Source of the DNA: Sphaerimonospora cavernae
Lineage (GTDB): Bacteria; Actinomycetota; Actinomycetes; Streptosporangiales; Streptosporangiaceae
Assembly: GCF_042435035.1 (NCBI RefSeq)
Contig: NZ_JBHMQT010000012.1
Coordinates: 26,370 to 90,369 of the forward strand
Length of the DNA: 64,000 nt
Direction of reading: 5' to 3'
Positions 9,363 through 18,197 of this stretch are shown here, in pieces. Numbering within the stretch: position 1 is the stretch's first letter; every line of letters starts with the position of its first letter. The notes beneath the pieces are model-generated. The model did not search any database and was not told the origin of the DNA. It saw only the letters and a program-made list of their open reading frames with translations. Both the position numbers and the translations under genes were made by a program.

Positions 9363-9811
9363 TCGCCCCATAGCGTGCGGATCTCTTCGAAGACCTTCTG
9401 GTTGTGCGAGATCTCCACGACGTTGCCGTCGGGGTCCTTCAGCGCGCAGATGTAGCCGACAGGGTCGGGCATGTCCATGGGCTCCCAGTGCAGACAGCCC
9501 ATCTCGCGGGCCTCGGCCGCGATCCGGTCGACGTCCTCGCGGTTCGGCACCTCCATGCCGAGGTGTGCGAAGGGCGTGAGCTGCGGCTGCTGCTTGCCCT
9601 TGTCCTTGATGAATTCCACTAGCACGAGCACGAACGGCGTCTCCACCTGCTTGTCATTGGAGAGCCAGGCGGTGCGCCCGTCCTTGTCCTTGTGCCTGGC
9701 GGCCACCACCAGCGGGGTCATGGTGGTGTAGAACTCGATCGCCTTGTCCAGGTCGCAGCTGGGCAGTGCGATGTGCGTCCAGCGCGCCTCGGTGAGCGTC
9801 TTGCCGAGCAT
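9359..9811 (-). CDS. VOC-family (glyoxalase/extradiol dioxygenase-like) protein
   Basis: A 150-residue vicinal-oxygen-chelate protein with two beta-alpha-beta-beta-beta modules. ARWTHIALPSCDLDKAIEFY supplies the first histidine, FAHLGMEVPNREDVDRIA the second, and YICALKDPDGNVVEISHNQ the C-terminal glutamate, so the metal site looks intact. It sits between a Rieske oxygenase and a SnoaL gene and is clearly paralogous to the VOC at 12966 (shared THIALP, RTAW, DDVDRIA/EDVDRIA, GYIC and DPDGN blocks). A role in opening or rearranging an oxygenated ring is reasonable; the reaction is unknown. Confidence 0.85.
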   Translation of the reverse strand: MLGKTLTEARWTHIALPSCDLDKAIEFYTTMTPLVVAARHKDKDGRTAWLSNDKQVETPFVLVLVEFIKDKGKQQPQLTPFAHLGMEVPNREDVDRIAAEAREMGCLHWEPMDMPDPVGYICALKDPDGNVVEISHNQKVFEEIRTLWGE

Positions 9812-9823
9812 GTCGTGCCTCCT

Positions 9824-11017
9824 TCAGTCCTTGTCCACGGGTCCGTCGAACTCGTCGGGGTCCAGCGGGGTCGCGACGTCCTGCCGAATCATCCGCATCA
9901 TGTGCTGGGCCCTCCCCTCCCAGGCGCTGGGCGGACCCACTCGGTAGAAGGGCGAGCGCAGATTCTCCATGAGCTGGGTCACCATGTCGGTGTCCTCCTT
10001 GTTGGTCTGCGCGAGACCGTCCAGCTCCCGGTTCTGCAGCTCGATGTCGTCGGTGAGCCCGTAGATCCGGGAGAAGATCCGTGAGCGATCCGGCGCGAGC
10101 GGGTCGACCCTGACCATGATCAGCTGAGACGCGTACGGCAGCGGCGTGAGGTTCGGGTAGATGAACTCGGCGTAGCTGCCGCGCAGGTCCCTGTCGTTCA
10201 GGTCGGTACGGCCGGCCGACATGTCGAAGCTGTCGGAATGGGGCTTGTACCCGCTGGTCGTGCGGCCCTCGAAACGCACGATCGTGTCCATCTGCTTCCG
10301 TACCTTGTTCAGCCGCCGATGCACGAACCGGACGTGGTAGTCGTCGTTGGAGTTCTCGACGAAGGCCTTCCAGTTGATCGGATAGACGTCATCGAGCTCC
10401 CGGTGGTATCGCCGGTAGGTGTGGATCTTGTACTGTTCGTAGCGGGGAAGCAGCGGCGCGATCCACTCGTCGAAGGCCGGCGCCCTGCGCGACAGGCAGC
10501 CGAAGACCAGCTTGCCGAAGGCGACCTTGATCCGGATCGGGACCAGGCCGTACTCCTCCTTCGGGAAGTCCGGGCCGTACATGCGATCCATATCGGGGAT
10601 GCTCAGGAGCTTGCCGTCGATCGCGTACGTCCACGCGTGATATGGGCAGGCCAGCGCGTTGCAGTGCCCGGCCGGTTCGAAGGCCAGTCCGGCCGCGCGG
10701 TGCCGGCAGTTGTTGAGGAAGCCCTTGACCGAGCCGTCCTGCTGACGGATCACCACGACCGGCTGGGCGCCGATGCGGCCGGTGATGTAGTCGCCGGGCT
10801 TCTCCAGGTCCTCGGTGTCGCCGAGCCACACCCACGACCGTCCGAAGACGCGGATCATCTCGAGATCGAAGAGGTCCCTGTCCCAGATCTCCCACGGTTG
10901 CAACATGTCGCTCGGAAGCGGAGGGTCCACGAGTCCGCGGGACTCGCGCGCCCACTCGCCCTGTCGCTGTACGACCCGTTCGTGCAGGGCGTGTTCCGCC
11001 GCCTGGTCTGCGAGCAA
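9824..11017 (-). CDS. Rieske non-heme iron oxygenase, alpha subunit
   Basis: A 397-residue ring-hydroxylating oxygenase. The Rieske [2Fe-2S] ligands are CRH at 104-106 and CPYH at 124-127. The mononuclear iron site is NSNDDYHVRFVH (histidines about 228 and 233, with the bridging aspartate). TTG at 11017 is taken as the start because a perfect AGGAGG lies six bases upstream; the open frame continues further but without homology. No beta subunit, ferredoxin or reductase gene lies nearby, so the electron donor must come from elsewhere. Ferredoxin reduced by the KorAB enzyme encoded in the same gene train is an attractive but unproven candidate. Confidence 0.9.
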   Translation of the reverse strand: MLADQAAEHALHERVVQRQGEWARESRGLVDPPLPSDMLQPWEIWDRDLFDLEMIRVFGRSWVWLGDTEDLEKPGDYITGRIGAQPVVVIRQQDGSVKGFLNNCRHRAAGLAFEPAGHCNALACPYHAWTYAIDGKLLSIPDMDRMYGPDFPKEEYGLVPIRIKVAFGKLVFGCLSRRAPAFDEWIAPLLPRYEQYKIHTYRRYHRELDDVYPINWKAFVENSNDDYHVRFVHRRLNKVRKQMDTIVRFEGRTTSGYKPHSDSFDMSAGRTDLNDRDLRGSYAEFIYPNLTPLPYASQLIMVRVDPLAPDRSRIFSRIYGLTDDIELQNRELDGLAQTNKEDTDMVTQLMENLRSPFYRVGPPSAWEGRAQHMMRMIRQDVATPLDPDEFDGPVDKD

Positions 11018-11443
11018 GAGGTGCCTCCTGTCCTGCTCAATCAGCTCTGGTGTCGATGTCCGAACGCTATGTCCGGGCCGCCGGCGGCCTCCATGTGCCC
11101 GCAGCCCAAAGATCCGGGGCACGTACTGCCCCCCGCACCCGTTGAGTCGCCCTGGGGCACGGTGACGGTGCCGCCGACGAAGCTCCCTCCGGCGACGCAC
11201 ACTCAGCGGCCGCCTGAAGAGCCTTGATCCACAGGTACGAACCCAGGCTCCATGCTCGGGTCGAGACCCAACGCACTTGATTGGAGAAGCCGCGGCATCA
11301 GCGGCGGACCCGGCACCGCTGGGCCCTGGCCTGCGGAAAAAGGCCGCGGCGCGAGTAGGCGCCGGCCTCGGCCTGCGACGCGGCCGGGTGCCGGCCGGCT
11401 TCACGCAGCAGGAAAGCCGCCAACGCCATCGAGCGGCGTCGGT
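11018..11443. other. Intergenic region between two catabolic units
   Basis: These 426 bases separate the amidohydrolase unit from the Rieske unit and are the only large break in the minus-strand train from 21.6 kb to the left edge. It most likely holds the end of one transcript and the promoter of the next. A 7-bp inverted repeat with a 3-base loop (11381-11397) could form a GC-rich hairpin after the amidohydrolase, but no T-run follows. No convincing gene or promoter was found; open frames here lack ribosome sites and homology. Confidence 0.5.
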
Positions 11444-12820
11444 TCAGCGTCGCAAGGGCCAGCGGGAGGGAACGATGATCCCTGCCGCGGCGAGCGTATC
11501 GGCGGCGACGCGCCGGCCCCGCTCCTGCAACTCCGGCTCGTCGATGCGGGTCGAGCGGCCCCCGCGGAGCACCGGCTCACCGCCGACGACGACGTCGCGG
11601 ACGGTTCGCCCGTCGCCGCCCCAGACCAGGGCGAGGACCGGATCGGCCGCCGACGGCCACCCGGACCTGCCGGCGTCGTGCACGACGAGGTCGGCGAGCT
11701 TGCCCGGCTCCAGCGATCCGATGCGGCCGCCCATGCCCGCCGCGACCGCGCCCGTGACGGTCGCCCACTCGAACGCGTCGTGCGCGCCGAAGATCTGGGG
11801 GTCGGTCCGGGTGTCACGGACCAGTCCGGCGGCGAGGGCGGCCGCCTTCAGCATGTCGCAGTGGTCGCCGGCGTTGGCGGAGTCCCCGCCCAGGCCGATC
11901 GGTATGCCCCGCGCGGACATCTCGGCATGCCTGCCCGCGCCGGTCACCCCCTGGCCCAGGCGCAGGTACGCCCACGGGCAGTAGGCGACCGACGTACCGG
12001 ATCCGGCGAGGGCGTCGAGTTCCTCGTCGTCGAGCCAGACGGCGTGGCTCAGCAGCAGATGTGGGCCCAGCACGCCGAACCGGTCCAGGTGCACGACCGG
12101 GCGACGGCCGACGCGGCGCAGATAGGCGGCGGGATCGGCCGCGCTGGGGGACAGATGCATGGTCATACGCGCGCCGCTGTCGCGGGCGAGGTCGGCCGCG
12201 GCCGTGAGCAGAGCGTCGGAAGCGAGGTCATGGCCCACGAGGGTCACCCACCCCTCCACGCGCCCCCCTGCGGGGAAACGCTCCAGCACGTCTCGCTGGC
12301 GGGCCAGAACTTCTGGGACGTCCGCGGTGAATGGGACGTCCGGAACGTCCCAGCCCCAGGTGCCGACGGATCCGCGGATACCCGCGGCGTGCATGCCCGC
12401 CGCTGCGCGGGCGGGGTGGGCCACGGTGCCGGCTTCGATCACGGTGGTGACCCCGTTGCGCAGGCAGTCCAGAGCCCCCACGGTGGCCGCGACCTCATCG
12501 TGCTCGGGGGTGTGCGTGGCATACAGCGGCAGGGACCAGTCCCGGATCGACGCGCCGGGGGGCAGCCGGTCGGGGATGCAGCTTCGCAACAGCGGATCCC
12601 CGGTCAGGTGCTGATGAACGTTGATCAGGCCGGGTGTGACGATGGAGTCAGGGCGCTCGAGCACCCGCGCGTGTGGCCACCGTTCCCGCAGGTCACGGGC
12701 CGGGCCGACCGCGATGATCAGGTCTTTCCGCACGGCGACGCCGCCATCGAGGAGGATCTCCCGCTCGGCGTTCATCGTGACCACGGCGGAGCCGCACACG
12801 ATCAGATCCGCCTGCGTCAC
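11444..12820 (-). CDS. AtzA/TrzN-like metal-dependent amidohydrolase (deaminase/hydrolase)
   Basis: A 458-residue amidohydrolase-superfamily enzyme. The N-terminal composite beta domain is followed by the metal motif VTPGLINVHQH (histidines 69 and 71), then ARMTMHLSP, LLLSHAVWLDD and IGLGGDSANAG, which supply the remaining histidines and the aspartate of a mononuclear site. This subgroup covers cytosine/guanine/SAH deaminases and s-triazine hydrolases. GTG at 12820 overlaps the stop of the tiny upstream gene (GTGA). A close paralogue lies at 29123-30553. Together with a BMP importer this points to hydrolysis of an amino or halogen group on a nitrogen heterocycle (inference). Confidence 0.88.
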   Translation of the reverse strand: MTQADLIVCGSAVVTMNAEREILLDGGVAVRKDLIIAVGPARDLRERWPHARVLERPDSIVTPGLINVHQHLTGDPLLRSCIPDRLPPGASIRDWSLPLYATHTPEHDEVAATVGALDCLRNGVTTVIEAGTVAHPARAAAGMHAAGIRGSVGTWGWDVPDVPFTADVPEVLARQRDVLERFPAGGRVEGWVTLVGHDLASDALLTAAADLARDSGARMTMHLSPSAADPAAYLRRVGRRPVVHLDRFGVLGPHLLLSHAVWLDDEELDALAGSGTSVAYCPWAYLRLGQGVTGAGRHAEMSARGIPIGLGGDSANAGDHCDMLKAAALAAGLVRDTRTDPQIFGAHDAFEWATVTGAVAAGMGGRIGSLEPGKLADLVVHDAGRSGWPSAADPVLALVWGGDGRTVRDVVVGGEPVLRGGRSTRIDEPELQERGRRVAADTLAAAGIIVPSRWPLRR

Positions 12821-12969
12821 AGGGCCTCACGCACCCGGCACCGGAAGTCCTCTCCGTCCCGTTGGAAGTCCCCGGTCACCCGTGCCGCGATCCGGTCGGG
12901 ATCGCCGGTGGTGAGGGCGTCGAGGAAGCCGTGCATGACCCGCGTGCACGGCTCCGCGACGTAGGTCAA
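12817..12969 (-). CDS. 50-residue SnoaL-like N-terminal remnant, coupled on both sides
   Basis: This short gene starts with TTG at 12969, overlapping the VOC stop as TTGA, and ends with TGA overlapping the amidohydrolase GTG as GTGA. The 50-residue product contains HGFLDALTTGDPDRIAARV, which aligns with the N-terminal helix of the SnoaL protein at 8994 (YIQALNHHDPDAIAACV), then diverges and stops, so the NTF2 barrel is missing. Its position downstream of a VOC gene repeats the VOC-SnoaL order at 9.0-9.8 kb. Either it is a decayed SnoaL copy kept because its frame couples translation into the amidohydrolase, or a real microprotein. Expression is not shown. Confidence 0.55.
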   Translation of the reverse strand: MTYVAEPCTRVMHGFLDALTTGDPDRIAARVTGDFQRDGEDFRCRVREAL

Positions 12970-13418
12970 CCCAGGACCTGCTCGACCGAGAACTCGACGT
13001 TGTTGCCATCGGGGTCGCGGACGAAGCAGATATAGCCCACGACCTCGTTGCGGTACATGGGGCCGAGCAGCAGGATCCCGTCTTCACGTGCCATGTCGGC
13101 GATGCGGTCGACGTCGTCGCGCGAGTCGACGGAGATTCCGAGGTGACTGATGGAGGTGAGGAAGGTGTACTGCTCCTCCATCGTCTCGCCGACGACCTGC
13201 CGGGGGAGAGATCCCTCGATGAGCACGATGACGAACCGGGCGGCCTCCTCGGTGACGTCGCGCTCGTTGGCGATCCAGGCGGTGCGCAGCTTCGTCTGCT
13301 CGTCCACCCGCTGGTGGATGACCTTCATGTTCGTGTACTTGGCGTAGAACTCCAGCTGCGCGTCGAGGTTGCGGACGGGCAGTGCGATGTGGGTGAGGAC
13401 GCTGTTGCCGGTGCTCAT
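12966..13418 (-). CDS. VOC-family protein, paralogue of the one at 9359
   Basis: A 150-residue VOC protein with NSVLTHIALPVRNLDAQLEFY (first metal histidine), SISHLGISVDSRDDVDRIA (second) and GYICFVRDPDGNNVEF (glutamate), the same three blocks as the VOC at 9359. The ATG at 13418 has AAAGGA seven bases upstream. It is followed without a gap by the SnoaL remnant and the amidohydrolase. Probably a metal-dependent lyase, isomerase or dioxygenase acting on an intermediate of the pathway; the exact reaction is unknown. Confidence 0.85.
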   Translation of the reverse strand: MSTGNSVLTHIALPVRNLDAQLEFYAKYTNMKVIHQRVDEQTKLRTAWIANERDVTEEAARFVIVLIEGSLPRQVVGETMEEQYTFLTSISHLGISVDSRDDVDRIADMAREDGILLLGPMYRNEVVGYICFVRDPDGNNVEFSVEQVLG

Positions 13419-13457
13419 ATCGAATCCTTTCTCCAGGGGCCGGCTCGAACCGGGGAA

Positions 13458-14489
13458 TCAGTGGCGGAGGATCAGCTTGCCGCGTAGCGCGCCGTCCTCC
13501 ATGAGCTGATGGGCACGGGGTGCATCGCTGATCGACATCTGCCGGTCGACGATCGAGCCCAGGCCGGCCGACCAACAGAAGCGCAGCATGGCCGCGAAGT
13601 CAGCTGACCCGTAGCTCTCCGAGCCCAGCAGCCGGATCCCGCGCCGATAGGCCTGGGCCAGCCGCAGTTCGGTGCTGTTGCCTGTGGTGGTCCCGCAGAA
13701 GACCAGCCTGCCTCGCGGTCGCAGGGCCTGGATCGATTCGTCGAACAGCGCCGGGCCGAGATGGTCGAGCACCATGTCCGCGCCCACGCCGCCGGTCAGT
13801 TCCTGCACGGCCGCGACGAGGTCCTCGGTGCTGGTGTTGATCGTGGCGTGTGCCCCGGAGTGGAGGCCGTGCTCCAGTTCGGCCTCCGAGCGGCCGGTGA
13901 CGATCACCCGAGCGCCCGCCCGGGTGGCGAGCTGGACCGCCGCGGTGGTCACGCCGCTGGCGGCGGCATGCACGAGCAGGGTCTCGCCGACGGTGAGTCC
14001 GCCGGTCGTGAACAGCGCGTACCAGGCCAGCGAGTAGACGGTCGGCATGGCGGCGGCCTCGGCGAGGTCGATGTGGTCGGGAACGAGATAGGCGTTCGTG
14101 GCGGGCACCGCGCACAGCGCGCCATATCCGCCGGGCCGGTTCCCGCCGACGACGGCCTTGGCGTCGCACAGGCCGTCGTCGCCGCGGCGGCAGAACGGGC
14201 AGTGGCCGCACGTGATCGCCGGGTTGACCACGACCCGCTGCCCGATCCGTGCCCGATCGACGCCCGCTCCGGCGTCGACGACGGTCCCGGCGACGTCCAT
14301 GCCCGGGATGTGCGGCAGCGCGAACCCAGGCATGGTGGTGGCGCCCTGGCGTTGCAGGACGTCGAGCCTGTTCAGTGCCACCGCGTCGACCTGGACGATT
14401 ACCTCGCCGGCTTCGGGGACGGGATCGGCGATGTCGACGTGCTCCAGGACCTCGACCCCGCCGAGTGCCTTCTGGACGACAGCCTTCAT
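13458..14489 (-). CDS. MDR-family NAD(P)H quinone oxidoreductase/alcohol dehydrogenase
   Basis: A 343-residue medium-chain dehydrogenase/reductase with GroES-like N-terminal and Rossmann C-terminal domains (ETLLVHAAASGVTTAAVQLA). It keeps the four structural-zinc cysteines in CGHCPFCRRGDDGLC. The usual catalytic-zinc cysteine after the first strand is replaced in VALNRLDVLQRQG, so it looks like a structural-zinc quinone oxidoreductase or enoyl reductase rather than a classical alcohol dehydrogenase. The ATG at 14489 has GGAGG about six bases upstream. It sits just after the ABC permease gene in the same direction and probably reduces an unsaturated or quinonoid intermediate. Confidence 0.82.
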   Translation of the reverse strand: MKAVVQKALGGVEVLEHVDIADPVPEAGEVIVQVDAVALNRLDVLQRQGATTMPGFALPHIPGMDVAGTVVDAGAGVDRARIGQRVVVNPAITCGHCPFCRRGDDGLCDAKAVVGGNRPGGYGALCAVPATNAYLVPDHIDLAEAAAMPTVYSLAWYALFTTGGLTVGETLLVHAAASGVTTAAVQLATRAGARVIVTGRSEAELEHGLHSGAHATINTSTEDLVAAVQELTGGVGADMVLDHLGPALFDESIQALRPRGRLVFCGTTTGNSTELRLAQAYRRGIRLLGSESYGSADFAAMLRFCWSAGLGSIVDRQMSISDAPRAHQLMEDGALRGKLILRH

Positions 14490-14510
14490 GATGTTCCTCC
14501 GGAAGGGTGA

Positions 14511-15419
14511 TCAGGGCAGGCCGCGGGTGAACGGCTTGCCGTACGCGGACGGGCTACGGTTGTTCCTGGCGAACAGGACCATCGCGAGCAGCGCCAGGAT
14601 GTAGGGCGAGGCGATCAGCAACTGCGGGTTGAGCTGCACACCGAGCGCGGGCAGCGCGAGCCGCATCGCGTCGGCCGCTCCGAAGACCAGGCAACCCGCC
14701 ATCGCGCCGCGCAGCGTCCACGCGCCGAAGATGACCGCGGCGATGACGACGTAGCCGCGGCCCGAGGTCATGTTCTGGTTGAACATCCCGACCTCACCGA
14801 CCGAGAGGTAGGCGCCGCCGAGGCCGGCGAGCAGGCCGCAGAGCAGCAGTCCCTCCCGGCGTCGCTTGTTGACGTCGATCCCGGTGGCGTCGACCGCGGA
14901 GGGATTCTCCCCGGTCGCGCGCATCTGCAGACCCCACCGCGTGCGGTACATCGCGTACCAGATCGCCGGGAGTAGCAACCACACCAGGTAGGCGGGCCAC
15001 CGCTGGGCGAACAGCGCCGGGCCGATCACCGGGATGTCGGCCAGCAGGGGGATGGCCAACACCGACACCTGGGAGGGCACCAGGGTGACGAGGTCGAACA
15101 GGAAGCTGGTCAAGCCGAGCACGAGAAGGTTCAGCGTCAGGCCGACGACGTAGGTGTTGACCGTGAGGCGGTGGCTGAAGTTGGCGTGCACGAAGCCGAT
15201 CAGGAGCCCGGTGAGCACACCGCATATCAGCCCGACGGCCGGAGAACCGGTGATCGAGGCGCCCAGGACGGCCGAGAACGCGCCGCCGAGCATCATCGCC
15301 TCGATCGAGATGTTGATCGTCCCGGAGCGTTCGGCGATGTACTCCCCGCAGGCGGCGAACGCCAACGGGAGCGCCAGCCGGATGGAACTGGCCAGGACGA
15401 GCGTGAGCGCGTCGATCAT
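14511..15419 (-). CDS. ABC importer permease, BMP/nucleoside-type (second permease)
   Basis: A 302-residue integral membrane permease of the BPD_transp_2 family, with about eight hydrophobic segments and the signature GEYIAERSGTINISIEAMML near residues 23-42 that is typical of YufQ/NupQ-type permeases of basic-membrane-protein (nucleoside/purine) importers. The ATG at 15419 overlaps the preceding permease stop as ATGA. With the other permease, the double ATPase and the BMP lipoprotein it forms a complete cytoplasmic-membrane uptake system. Confidence 0.88.
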   Translation of the reverse strand: MIDALTLVLASSIRLALPLAFAACGEYIAERSGTINISIEAMMLGGAFSAVLGASITGSPAVGLICGVLTGLLIGFVHANFSHRLTVNTYVVGLTLNLLVLGLTSFLFDLVTLVPSQVSVLAIPLLADIPVIGPALFAQRWPAYLVWLLLPAIWYAMYRTRWGLQMRATGENPSAVDATGIDVNKRRREGLLLCGLLAGLGGAYLSVGEVGMFNQNMTSGRGYVVIAAVIFGAWTLRGAMAGCLVFGAADAMRLALPALGVQLNPQLLIASPYILALLAMVLFARNNRSPSAYGKPFTRGLP

Positions 15420-16585
15420 GCCGCCATCCCTTTCCCTTCCACGGCCAGCGCCCGCGCGGCGGCCCTGGCTCGCCATTCGCGGCGCAGGATCCGGAACGCC
15501 GGGGGAAAGGCGACGGCCAGGACGAGGACGGCCGTGACCACATCGACGAGGTAGCGCGGCACCCCGGTGGAGGCAAGGAAACCGCCGCCGGCACGGAGGA
15601 TGCCGAAGAAGAACGCCACCGGTATGGCGAGGACGGGGTTCTCCCTGGCGACGAGCGCGACGAGCAGGCCGTCCCAGCCGCCGTTTTCGGAGATGCCCGG
15701 CTGCAGCCGGTGGTTGCCGCCGGTGAGCAGCACCGCCCCGCCGAGCCCGGCGAAGGCCCCTGACCACAGCAGTGCCGTGCCACCCAGGACGGCCGCGCTG
15801 ATGCCCGCACGACGAGCGGCCAGCTTGTTCATCCCGAGCATCTTCATCTTGAAGCCCCACACGCTGTGCCGCAGCAGAACCGCGACGATCACGGTGAGGG
15901 CCAGCGCGATGAGCACACCGCTGGTGAAGTTCAGACCGGGGTACTCCCCGATATGGGGGAGCCAGACCTCGGTGCGCAGCAGGTCGGACTGGGGGGACAT
16001 CACGTCGCCCTCGGGACCGGACTCTTGCAGCAGCCAGGGCTGGGTGACGGCGAAGAACACCACTTGAACGGCGATGAACACCAGCAACAGGGTGCCGATG
16101 ACGATGGGGACTCCGGCCTTGTAGAACAGCAGCGCGGCGATGCCCGCCCACGCCGCCCCAGCCAGCGCCCCCCCGATCAGGGACAGCACCAGCACCAGCG
16201 GTCCGGGACCGGGCACGAAGATCGCGACGGCGCACGCGGCGGTGGCGCCGACGGTGAGCTGTCCCTCCTGGCCGATGTTGAACAGCCCGGCGCGGGCGGC
16301 GATCACCGTGCCTGCCGCGACGATCAGCAGCGGCGCGGCCTTGTCCAGGGCGAGGCCGACGGAGGCGGGGGTGCTGAGGCTGCCCTCGTAGAGTGCGACG
16401 ACCGCGGCCCAGGGTGAGACCCCGGTCATCATCACCAGCGAGGCGGAGATGCCCAGCGCGACCGAGAGCGAGGCGAGGTAGGTGAGTAAAGTCGGGTAAC
16501 CCTTGAGCCACAATCGGAGGTGGGGAGAAGCGTGACTTCGGGGGGCGGCGGTCCGTTCCTCCGCCAGGACGGTGGTGTCGCTCAA
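15416..16585 (-). CDS. ABC importer permease, BMP/nucleoside-type (first permease)
   Basis: A 389-residue permease with a hydrophilic N-terminal 30 residues and then many membrane segments. AARAGLFNIGQEGQLTVGA is the conserved coupling motif of YufP/NupP-like permeases. The start is read as TTG at 16585, overlapping the ATPase stop as TTGA, with GGCAGGAAG upstream; the frame remains open further but inside the ATPase gene. It is a partner of the permease that follows. Confidence 0.87.
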   Translation of the reverse strand: MSDTTVLAEERTAAPRSHASPHLRLWLKGYPTLLTYLASLSVALGISASLVMMTGVSPWAAVVALYEGSLSTPASVGLALDKAAPLLIVAAGTVIAARAGLFNIGQEGQLTVGATAACAVAIFVPGPGPLVLVLSLIGGALAGAAWAGIAALLFYKAGVPIVIGTLLLVFIAVQVVFFAVTQPWLLQESGPEGDVMSPQSDLLRTEVWLPHIGEYPGLNFTSGVLIALALTVIVAVLLRHSVWGFKMKMLGMNKLAARRAGISAAVLGGTALLWSGAFAGLGGAVLLTGGNHRLQPGISENGGWDGLLVALVARENPVLAIPVAFFFGILRAGGGFLASTGVPRYLVDVVTAVLVLAVAFPPAFRILRREWRARAAARALAVEGKGMAA

Positions 16586-18189
16586 GCTTCCTGCCCTCCC
16601 ATGAGCATCCCGAGGCGTTCGATATCGACGTCCATGCGCGGCATCTCCCCGACCACGGCGCCGCGGTGGATGACCGCTACCCGGTGGGAGAGGGTGAGGA
16701 TCTCCTCCAGCTCGGTGGAGATCAGCAGCACCGCGATGCCCGCCCGGGATGCTTCGTGCAGCTGTTCGGTCATGTACTCGATCGCGCCGATGTCCAGCCC
16801 GCGGGTTGGGTAGGCGGCGACGAGGATCTTCGGCTGCTGGGACAGTTCCCTGGCCAGGACGACCTTCTGCTGGTTGCCGCCGGAGAGGGCGCGCATCGGC
16901 GTGTCGGGAGAGGGAGTGGCGATCGCGAAGCGCTCGATGAGCTCCTCCGCCCGCTCGCGCATCCGTCTCCTGCTGACGAACCCGCGGCGGCTGACCGTCG
17001 GCACAGCGGAAAGGACGAGGTTCTCGGCCACGGACATGTCCAGCACGCAACCGGACTGGTGACGGTCCTCGGGGATCACTCCGATCCCCGCGTGGTGCAT
17101 CGCGCCCGGCCGCCCGGCCGGGACCGGGGTTCCGTCGACCCTGACTTCGCCGGAGTCGAGTGGGAGAAGGCTTGAGAGCAGATCGCCCAGCGCGTGCTGG
17201 CCGTTTCCCTCGATTCCGGCGAGCCCGAGGATCTCCCCGGCGCGCAGTTCCAGCGTCAGACCCTGCAGCAGCGGTCGACCGTCCCTGTTCGCGACCGCGG
17301 CGTCGATCCGCATGCGGACCGCCGGCTGGTCCTCGCTCGGCCGGAGCGCGGTGAACATCGCCGGGTCCTTCGACAGACCGGGGTCGACGAGGGCGTCCAG
17401 ATCACCGAGCGCGGATGCGGCCACCCACTTGGACAGTTCACGGCCCACCATCTCGCGGGCGAGCTCGCGTTCGTCGGTCTCGGCGGTCCGCCGCTGTGCG
17501 ACCACCCGGCCCGACCGCATGATCGTGACCCGGTCGGTCGCGTTGAGGATCTCATCGAGCTTGTGACTGATCAGGATGACAGTGCGCTGTTCGTCCTGGG
17601 CGACCCTGCGCAGAACTGAGAACAGCTCCCGCGAGTCGCCCAGGGTGAGCACCGAGGTCGGTTCGTCGAGGATGAGGATGCTGGGGTCACGCCGCAGACA
17701 CTTGATGATCTCGACGCGTTGACGCTGCCCGGTCGAGAGGTCCTCGACCTTGGCGAGCGGGTCGACGACCAGACCGTAGCGCTCGCCGATAGAGCGGACG
17801 AGTTCGCACGTCGCATCGGCGTCGGGTCTGCCGGTGTCTCCGAGGGTGACGTTCTCCCACACCGTCAGCTCATTCACCAGGCTGAAGTGCTGGTGGACCA
17901 TCGCCAGTCCGAGCTCTGCGGCTGCGAACGGGTCGGGGATCTCGGTGGGCCGGCCGTGCAGCAGGATCTGCCCTGCGTCCCGGCCGGCCAGCCCGAGCAG
18001 GATCTTCACCAGAGTGCTCTTGCCCGCGCCGTTCTGGCCGAGCAGCCCATGGATCTCGCCAGAAGCGACCGAGAGGTGGACATCATCGCAGGCGATCGTC
18101 GTGCCGTAGCGCTTGGTGATTCCGCGTAGCTCGACCGCCGGGGGAACCTCCCCATGCACTGGGGAGGTCCCGAGGAGTTCCGGCCGCAT
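16582..18189 (-). CDS. ABC importer double-ATPase, BMP/nucleoside type
   Basis: A 535-residue protein with two ABC domains, as in RbsA/NupO/YufO. Domain 1 has Walker A GQNGAGKST (residues 51-59), signature LSTGQRQRVEI and Walker B ILILDEPTSVL. Domain 2 has the family's altered P-loop GIEGNGQHAL and the signature LSGGNQQKVVLARELS. It energises uptake by the two permeases downstream. The ATG at 18189 was chosen because the conserved first strand begins shortly after; the stop of the lipoprotein gene lies 8 bases upstream. Confidence 0.9.
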   Translation of the reverse strand: MRPELLGTSPVHGEVPPAVELRGITKRYGTTIACDDVHLSVASGEIHGLLGQNGAGKSTLVKILLGLAGRDAGQILLHGRPTEIPDPFAAAELGLAMVHQHFSLVNELTVWENVTLGDTGRPDADATCELVRSIGERYGLVVDPLAKVEDLSTGQRQRVEIIKCLRRDPSILILDEPTSVLTLGDSRELFSVLRRVAQDEQRTVILISHKLDEILNATDRVTIMRSGRVVAQRRTAETDERELAREMVGRELSKWVAASALGDLDALVDPGLSKDPAMFTALRPSEDQPAVRMRIDAAVANRDGRPLLQGLTLELRAGEILGLAGIEGNGQHALGDLLSSLLPLDSGEVRVDGTPVPAGRPGAMHHAGIGVIPEDRHQSGCVLDMSVAENLVLSAVPTVSRRGFVSRRRMRERAEELIERFAIATPSPDTPMRALSGGNQQKVVLARELSQQPKILVAAYPTRGLDIGAIEYMTEQLHEASRAGIAVLLISTELEEILTLSHRVAVIHRGAVVGEMPRMDVDIERLGMLMGGQEA

Positions 18190-18197
18190 GGTGGCGG

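Noticed and set aside
11067..11276. 69-residue minus-strand frame in the 11.0-11.4 kb gap
   Set aside because: Low-complexity composition and no ribosome site; not supported as a gene.
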